Assembly (NCBI GenBank): GCA_900542155.1
Contig: UQMD01000014.1
Span: 1-61,213 of the forward strand
Source of the DNA: an uncultured Collinsella sp.
GTDB taxonomy: Bacteria; Actinomycetota; Coriobacteriia; Coriobacteriales; Coriobacteriaceae
DNA: 61,213 bases
Direction: 5' to 3'
The notes under the pieces are model-generated. The model ran no database searches and was not told the DNA's origin. It saw only the letters and a program-made list of their open reading frames with translations. The position numbers and the translations under genes were made by a program. Within the stretch, counting starts at the first letter, position 1, and each line of letters starts with the position of its first letter. Positions 56,431 through 61,213 of this stretch are shown one piece after another.

Positions 56431-57510
56431 CTACTCCCCGTGATGGTGGCCGCAGCAGCACTCGTGGCCGTCATCGTGACCGTGACCGCCGCAGCACTCG
56501 TGGTCCTCGTCGTGGTGGTGGCCACCGCAGCACTCGTGGTCGTCGCCATGCTCGCCGCAACCGCAGCCCTCCTCGTGGGCACCGTGCTCCTCGGGACGAT
56601 ACTGCGACCAGTCCAGACCGGCGGCGATGGCGTCGGCCTCCTCCTTGTAGAGGACCGTGATGGCCTGGGTGCCCAGCTTGGCACCACCGATGGCGTCGAG
56701 CATGTCGTAGAGCGTAAAGGCCACGTCGGCGCCGGGCAGCGCAAGCTCGCGATCGTCGGCATAGGCGAGCGCCAAGCGCAGGTCCTTAATGAAGTGCTCG
56801 ACCATAAAGCCGGGCTTGTAATCGCCGTCGAGCGCCTTGGGCGCCAGGCTCTCCATGGCGCCGGACTTGCCGGTGCCGCCCAGGATCATCTGACGGGTCT
56901 TCTCCAGGTCAAGGCCGCTCAGCTCGGCAAACGCCAGCGCATCGGCCATGCCGACCATGCAGGCGCCCAGCGACACCTGGTTGGCGAGCTTGGCAGCCTG
57001 GCCCTTGCCGGCGCCATCGAAGCAGCAGATATTTGCCGCAAAGGTGGAAAGGATGTCGCGGACCGGCGCGATGTCGTTCTCGGTGGCGCCCACGATAGCC
57101 GTGAGCGTACCGGCGATCGCGCCCGACTCGCCGCCGGTGACGGGGCAGTCAAACGCCATGCGGCCGGAAACCTGGGCGGCCTCGGCAATATCGCGCGCGA
57201 GCTCGGGCGAGCTCGTGGTGAGGTCGATCAGGACCGCGCCAGGCTTGGTGCACGCGAGCAGGCCGTCGCCCGCCAGGTAGAGCTCCTCGACCTCGGAGGG
57301 ATAACCCACCATGGTAAAGACGACGTCGGCGTTCGCCACGGCATCTGCCGGCGTATCGGCCCAGACGGCGCCGCGCTCGATAAGCGCCGCGGCCTTGGAC
57401 TTGGTGCGGTTGTTGACCGTGACGGGGTAGCCAGCGTCCAAAATGTGGCCGGCGATGGGGGCACCCATGATTCCGGTGCCGATAAATGCGACAGAGAGCT
57501 TGTTTGCCAT
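56431..57510 (-). CDS. 3-hydroxyisobutyrate dehydrogenase family reductase with His/Cys-rich tail
   Basis: The 359-residue protein has the Rossmann motif FIGTGIMGAPIAGHILDAG, the substrate motif DCPVTGGESGAIAGTLT, the catalytic-lysine segment GAGKGQAAKLANQ and the C-terminal helical domain, as in 2-hydroxy-3-oxopropionate (tartronate semialdehyde) reductase and relatives. The last 50 or so residues are an added tail with 14 His and 9 Cys in repeats of the HECCGGHHH type, a likely metal-binding or storage segment. ATG 57510 follows AAAGGAAAGGTTTC; the longer frame lacks similarity. The substrate is unknown. Confidence 0.85.
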   Translation of the reverse strand: MANKLSVAFIGTGIMGAPIAGHILDAGYPVTVNNRTKSKAAALIERGAVWADTPADAVANADVVFTMVGYPSEVEELYLAGDGLLACTKPGAVLIDLTTSSPELARDIAEAAQVSGRMAFDCPVTGGESGAIAGTLTAIVGATENDIAPVRDILSTFAANICCFDGAGKGQAAKLANQVSLGACMVGMADALAFAELSGLDLEKTRQMILGGTGKSGAMESLAPKALDGDYKPGFMVEHFIKDLRLALAYADDRELALPGADVAFTLYDMLDAIGGAKLGTQAITVLYKEEADAIAAGLDWSQYRPEEHGAHEEGCGCGEHGDDHECCGGHHHDEDHECCGGHGHDDGHECCCGHHHGE

Positions 57511-57602
57511 GAAACCTTTCCTTTTGGGTTGGGTGTTATTACCAGGTTGAATACTCGGTGCCAGCGCTTGAGCTGCGAGGCGCCCGTGGTCGTAGCGCCT
57601 GT

Positions 57603-58556
57603 CTACTCGCCGCGCACACGGCGCGCGATGCGGTCGGAAAGCGAGGCTTTCTCGGCGCGGTTCTTGCCCCAAAACGCAAGTGCCACCATGCCGGGCCCCA
57701 CGTGCGAGCCGATGGTGGGGCCTACGGAGCTGCGAATGACCGTGACGTCGGCGCAGCCCTCCTCCTTGCGGATGGCGGCTTCGAGCCAGTCGCCGTCCTT
57801 TTCGGCATCGGCCGTCATGATGGCGATGGGCATGGTGCGGTCGGGCACATAGTTCTCGCGGAACGACTTGAGGATGGACTTGAGTGCCTTCTTGCGGCCG
57901 CGGTTGACGCCGATCAGCGATAGCGAGCCAGCCAGGTCGTAGGACAGCTCGGGTTTGACGTCGAGCTTTGCCGTGAGCTGTGCCGCCGCGGGCGGAATGC
58001 GGCCGCCGGCAGCCAGCGCGTCAAAGCTCTCGAGCGTAAAGTAGCCGTGGACATAGGTCTTGGCCTCGTTTGCCCAGTCAACCAGCTGCTTGGCGGTGAG
58101 TCCCGCCGAGCGTTGGCGGACGGCCTCGAGCGCCAAGAGCTCGCCGGTCGCACAGGGCAGAGCGTTGTCGACCACGTACAGCTCAAAATCGGGATACTCG
58201 GCGCGTACGGCGTCCGCCGCCTGGCACGCGGAGTTGTAGCTCGACGACAGCGCCGAGGTAAAGCACAGGTAGACCGCAGGCGTGCCCTCTTTGGCGCACT
58301 CGGTGAAGAACTCGATATAGCGACCGAGCGACACGGCGGAAGTGGACACGCGAGCGCCGGCGCGCATGCGGTCGTAGAACTCCTTAGGGCTGATGCTCGA
58401 CCAGATATCGTCCGTGCGTTCCTCGCCATCGATGATAAAGGGGAAGCCCAAGATATCGACATCGAGGTTCGCGGCGACCTCGGGGCTAAAGTCGCAGCAG
58501 GTATCGACGACGATGCGGCAGCGGTCTGAATGGCCGGTAGATGCAGCCTTGTCCAT
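57603..58556 (-). CDS. DegV family fatty-acid-binding protein
   Basis: The 317-residue protein has DegV features: IVVDTCCDFSPEVAANLDVDILGFPFIIDGEE, STSAVSLGRYIEFF (the family TSQPS-type loop), YLCFTSALSSSYNSACQAAD and the final VGPTIGSHVGPGMVALAFWGK. DegV/FakB proteins bind fatty acids and serve fatty acid kinase. ATG 58556 follows AAGGAGTCGCTTTG. It is 92 bp upstream of the His/Cys-tailed reductase. No FakA gene is seen here. Confidence 0.9.
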   Translation of the reverse strand: MDKAASTGHSDRCRIVVDTCCDFSPEVAANLDVDILGFPFIIDGEERTDDIWSSISPKEFYDRMRAGARVSTSAVSLGRYIEFFTECAKEGTPAVYLCFTSALSSSYNSACQAADAVRAEYPDFELYVVDNALPCATGELLALEAVRQRSAGLTAKQLVDWANEAKTYVHGYFTLESFDALAAGGRIPPAAAQLTAKLDVKPELSYDLAGSLSLIGVNRGRKKALKSILKSFRENYVPDRTMPIAIMTADAEKDGDWLEAAIRKEEGCADVTVIRSSVGPTIGSHVGPGMVALAFWGKNRAEKASLSDRIARRVRGE

Positions 58557-58574
58557 CAAAGCGACTCCTTACGT

Positions 58575-58605
58575 AAAAAAGCGGCCACCCGCATGGGATG
58601 GCCGC
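58575..58605 (-). terminator. Terminator of hpf
   Basis: GCGGCCA (58581-58587) pairs with TGGCCGC (58599-58605), followed on the minus strand by TTTTTT. It lies 31 bases past the hpf stop. Confidence 0.85.
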
Positions 58606-58635
58606 CAACCGTTAACTCATGCAAGTTAACGTATT

Positions 58636-59220
58636 TTACTCGTCAAGTGTTTCGATACGGGGCTTGATGATGCCATATCCACCATTCTTACGGTGATACA
58701 CCACATTGATGAGGCCGGTCGTCGCGTTCTCGAACACGTAGAAGTCGTGGCCCAGCAGATCGGTCTGCACCAGCGCCTGCTCCTCAGTCATCGGGGTGAC
58801 ATCGATGACCTTCTCGCGGACGAGCAGGTCGTCCTCCTCCTCGGGCAGCAGCAGGTCGGCCAGATCCTCGACGCGCTCGACCGGCGCGACATCCGCTGCG
58901 CTGGCACCGCCCTGGCGGTTGTCCACGACCTTGGTCTTGAACTTGCGCAGCTGGCGGGTGACCTTATCGGCGGAGAGGTCGATGGCAGCGTACATATCTG
59001 CACCGTGCTCGGCAACGCGAATCACCGAACCGCGGGCACGAACCGTAACCTCGACGATTGCCGGGTTGGGGTTCGAGGGGTTCTTCTCATAGCGAAGCAC
59101 GACGTCGACTGTCATGGGCTCGATATCGAAAACCTTGAGCGCCTCGCCGATCTTCTCGTCCACATGCGCACGCAGAGCATCGGTTACCGTCGTCTTGCGT
59201 CCAGAAACCTTGATATCCAT
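58636..59220 (-). CDS. hpf: Ribosome hibernation promoting factor, long form
   Basis: The 194-residue protein has an N-terminal HPF/YfiA domain (DIKVSGRKTTVTDALRAHVDEKI, AIVEVTVRARGSVIRVAEHGADMYAAIDLSADKV partly shown) and, after a linker, the C-terminal dimerisation domain of long HPF (KVIDVTPMTEEQALVQTDLLGHDFYVFENATTGLINVVYHRKNGGYGII). It pairs 70S ribosomes into inactive 100S dimers in stress. ATG 59220 follows GGAGCCACGT. Single gene. Confidence 0.93.
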   Translation of the reverse strand: MDIKVSGRKTTVTDALRAHVDEKIGEALKVFDIEPMTVDVVLRYEKNPSNPNPAIVEVTVRARGSVIRVAEHGADMYAAIDLSADKVTRQLRKFKTKVVDNRQGGASAADVAPVERVEDLADLLLPEEEDDLLVREKVIDVTPMTEEQALVQTDLLGHDFYVFENATTGLINVVYHRKNGGYGIIKPRIETLDE

Positions 59221-59537
59221 ACGTGGCTCCAATCTGCCTCGGGGACTTACTGTACTGGCTATGTACCCATTGCCGTGCATTTAATCACGCGGATTCCTAA
59301 AGACCCGAATAACGATTGCTTGATACCGCATACCGAAGTCTCGCACTTTTCCGTGGCAAAGTGCGCTATAGGAGGGAGCCGGCGGCTTTGGTTTTGCACC
59401 TAAAAAATGTCTTTGACCTGCTGGTTTTATGGGAACGAAAAAGCCGGGCTCCCCTGTTGGGAGAGCCCGGCAATGCGTGTTGAAACCGTGAAGAGGCGCC
59501 TCTCCTAGCGCATAGGAGATGCCACCCCTAGCAATAA
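59221..59537. other. Spacer upstream of hpf with two hairpins
   Basis: TCGCACTT...AAAGTGCG forms a stem at about 59340-59366. A strong terminator, GCCGGGCTC / GAGCCCGGC at 59443-59471 with T run on the minus strand, ends the solute-binding protein gene. No gene is seen. Confidence 0.65.
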
Positions 59538-60548
59538 CTAGCTATTGAGTTTGTTAATGTCGTCGTCGGTGATAGCGCCCTCCTGGTTGGACGATTTATC
59601 CTCGGAGGATGCACCCTCGCTGCTCGAATCGGAGGATGCGGACTCGCCGGATCCGGTGTCGGTCGACTGCACGTCGGCGCCCGAGACCGTCTTGGTGGTG
59701 AGGTCATAGGGCATCGTGCCATACCAAACGGAGTGGACCGCCTCGAGCGTGCCATCGACCGTGATACCGTCGAGGGCATCGCTTACGGCACGGCATAGCT
59801 CGTCGTTGGCCGCGAGGCCCGCGACGCCGAGCGTCGAGGGCGTCTCGAGCGTGCCGACGTAAGAGACCTGGCTCATCAGGCGCGCAAGGTAGCCGCCGGC
59901 CGTGGAGTCGCAGATCACGTAGTCGACCTCACCGGACTCGAGTGCCTCAAAGCACTCGTTGATGTTGGAGAAGGTCTTTTGGTTGGCCGTGATGCTCTGC
60001 TTGGCGAGCACTTCCTGCGAGGCCGAGGAGGTCTGAACGCCCAGGGTAGCGGTGTTAAGCATTTCGGTGGAAACGCTCAGAGACTCGCCGTCGCTCGTCT
60101 TTCCGAACACTGCCGCAGCGTCGTACAGGCAAGTACCAAGCGCGCTGATGTCACCATCCGTGGAATTGATGTCGCCAATGAAGATGTCGGCCTTTTTGTC
60201 GCCAAGCGCGGAATCGGCAGAAGACGCATCGACGAAGGCAACCTTAAGGCCCATACGGCTTGCAAGGGCACGAGCGGCATCGACCGCATAGCCCGTGAGG
60301 TTTCCGTCGGCGTCCTGCATGGCCTGCGGGGCATCAGACGTATCGAGGGCGACCGTCAGGGTTCCCGGCGTGACCAGGGCATCGTCCGACACCGCCGGCG
60401 TGACGGTCTCGCGCTCGATCTGGTCAATCGTGGGTGTCGTGAACGTGGACAGTGGATTGAACGCGCATCCGCTCAAGCCCAATACGGCAATGACCGCCGC
60501 GGTCCCAGCACCTAACCGAGCCGCGTGCATCAAGCTGCCCCTCACCAT
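59538..60548 (-). CDS. Solute-binding lipoprotein, family 3
   Basis: From ATG 60548 the 336-residue protein begins MVRGSLMHAARLGAGTAA, a hydrophobic stretch and the lipobox LSGC, so it is lipid-anchored outside the membrane. The body is a family 3 solute-binding domain (GTLTVALDTSDAPQAMQDAD, TGYAVDAARALASRMGLKV, GEVDYVICDSTAGGYLA). The tail of about 45 residues is Ser/Asp/Glu-rich. It would capture an amino acid or similar solute, yet no ABC permease or ATPase gene is adjacent. The frame continues far upstream without a stop; GGCAGGGTAGTGGAC before ATG 60548 and the signal peptide decide the start. Confidence 0.8.
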   Translation of the reverse strand: MVRGSLMHAARLGAGTAAVIAVLGLSGCAFNPLSTFTTPTIDQIERETVTPAVSDDALVTPGTLTVALDTSDAPQAMQDADGNLTGYAVDAARALASRMGLKVAFVDASSADSALGDKKADIFIGDINSTDGDISALGTCLYDAAAVFGKTSDGESLSVSTEMLNTATLGVQTSSASQEVLAKQSITANQKTFSNINECFEALESGEVDYVICDSTAGGYLARLMSQVSYVGTLETPSTLGVAGLAANDELCRAVSDALDGITVDGTLEAVHSVWYGTMPYDLTTKTVSGADVQSTDTGSGESASSDSSSEGASSEDKSSNQEGAITDDDINKLNS

Positions 60549-61213
60549 GTCCACTACCCTGCCTTCTGTGTCGTATACAATCCGTGCGTTGCGCGGAATA
60601 ACGGGTTGTTCCCACCAGCTGACCTGGTATTTGACCCCACACTTGCGCACCGGGGTGTTTGCTCGGGAAGCCGTAGCCACCTTCACGACTGGCCCGCTCG
60701 CCCGCGAGGCGGTATTGCCCCAAAGAAAGTAGAACGGACGGTGCGGCTTACATCTAGGACGCGCCATGATCGCGCCGCGCGCACGCGGTCGCTTACGTGG
60801 ATCCCTTTGACCGCGTCTGTCTTGGACTAGGATGTACATTTCGTCCATCCGCAACCACAGCCTGGCAGGAACGTAGCGCATTATAGCTAAGTTCAAGCTA
60901 AAGTTTAAGGTTAGGGACGTCATTCGCACCGTGAGCACAGATTTTGCAGGTCGGAGCAGACCTTTCGTGCCCCCATGAAGCCCGAAGCTCCCCTACGGTG
61001 AGCTCCGGGGCACCCTAAGAAGGGTGCCGTGTGCAAAAAACGGCAAATATGAGTACTGCTACAAATTTAGTAGCAGCGTTTTTCCGCCCCACGAGCCCTT
61101 TTTGAGTTCCGCACAGCCTGCTTGGCGCCAAGATATTCCACATTCGTTTATTATCTATGGTGGCGCGCGCAGACGTGGTGTAAGAGCGTCCCGAGGTCCG
61201 TCGCTGCAAGTCC
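60549..61213. other. Upstream spacer to window end with tandem hairpins
   Basis: No convincing gene is seen. CCCGAAGCTC pairs with GAGCTCCGGG (60981-61009, one mismatch) and GGCACCCT with AGGGTGCC (61009-61028), two consecutive stems that may end a transcript arriving from beyond the window. A 64-codon minus-strand frame at 61015-61209 has no supporting features. Confidence 0.45.

Noticed and set aside
54200..56443. 747-codon open frame on the plus strand
   Set aside because: It is antisense to isocitrate dehydrogenase and the HEAT-like gene, has no ribosome site or recognisable domain, and reflects GC-rich codon bias on the opposite strand.
61015..61209. 64-codon minus-strand frame at the window edge
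   Set aside because: It overlaps hairpins, lacks a ribosome site in view and has no family features; the upstream part may lie outside the window.

Overview
The window looks like a chromosomal segment of a gut actinobacterium of the class Coriobacteriia, most likely Collinsella. This is inferred from the high-GC codon use, the strong GGAGG-type ribosome binding sites, the many membrane-bound LuxR-type regulators, and the combination of PTS sugar uptake with agmatine catabolism. No rRNA, phage, insertion sequence or CRISPR array was seen. There is one tRNA (Thr, CGT).

Region by region. 1-1.8 kb holds a GNAT acetyltransferase and a spacer packed with repeats. 1.8-9.4 kb is an agmatine catabolism locus: putrescine carbamoyltransferase, agmatine/putrescine antiporter, agmatine deiminase and a second APC permease, all on the minus strand, with a divergent membrane LuxR regulator. 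9.7-13.8 kb is a small island with a secreted protein, an ABC exporter in which permease and ATPase are fused, and a membrane protein carrying two LuxR-type DNA-binding domains. 14.3-17.3 kb encodes a BceAB-like ABC transporter. 17.5-18.5 kb encodes a NUDIX-Vsr fusion protein. 19.2-22.4 kb has a class II aldolase, a divergent DeoR regulator and a flavodiiron protein.

22.5-45 kb is devoted to galactose and lactose. It contains galK-galT (Leloir pathway), lacA/lacB/lacC/lacX (tagatose-6-phosphate pathway), lacF/lacE/lacG (lactose PTS and phospho-beta-galactosidase), galM, two LacI regulators, one DeoR (LacR-like) regulator, and a second lacX-lacC pair next to a decayed nagA tail. Lactose would enter as lactose-6-phosphate, be cleaved by LacG, and the galactose-6-phosphate would pass through LacAB, LacC and probably the class II aldolase at 19.2 kb, since no lacD is seen. 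45-52.4 kb is an amino-sugar locus: nagA, agaS, a GntR regulator and a complete mannose-family PTS (IIA, YajC, IIB, IIC, IID). 53-60.5 kb carries housekeeping and accessory genes: a SurA-like membrane protein, isocitrate dehydrogenase, a HEAT-like protein, a hydroxyisobutyrate dehydrogenase relative with a metal-binding tail, DegV, the hibernation factor HPF and a solute-binding lipoprotein.

The spacers are unusually rich in structured repeats: 55-bp inverted-repeat units on an 80-81 bp period, long perfect inverted repeats, a 54-bp palindrome family, hairpins whose arms match the 3' ends of neighbouring genes, and copies of gene tails. Several candidate operators recur at sugar promoters, notably CCGT-N2-ACGG, GAACA-N5-GAACA, and LacI- and GntR-type sites. 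The items I find most novel are the NUDIX-Vsr fusion, the double-HTH membrane regulator with its fused ABC exporter and secreted protein, the 55-bp repeat arrays, and an orphan PTS IIB that has lost its phosphorylated histidine.
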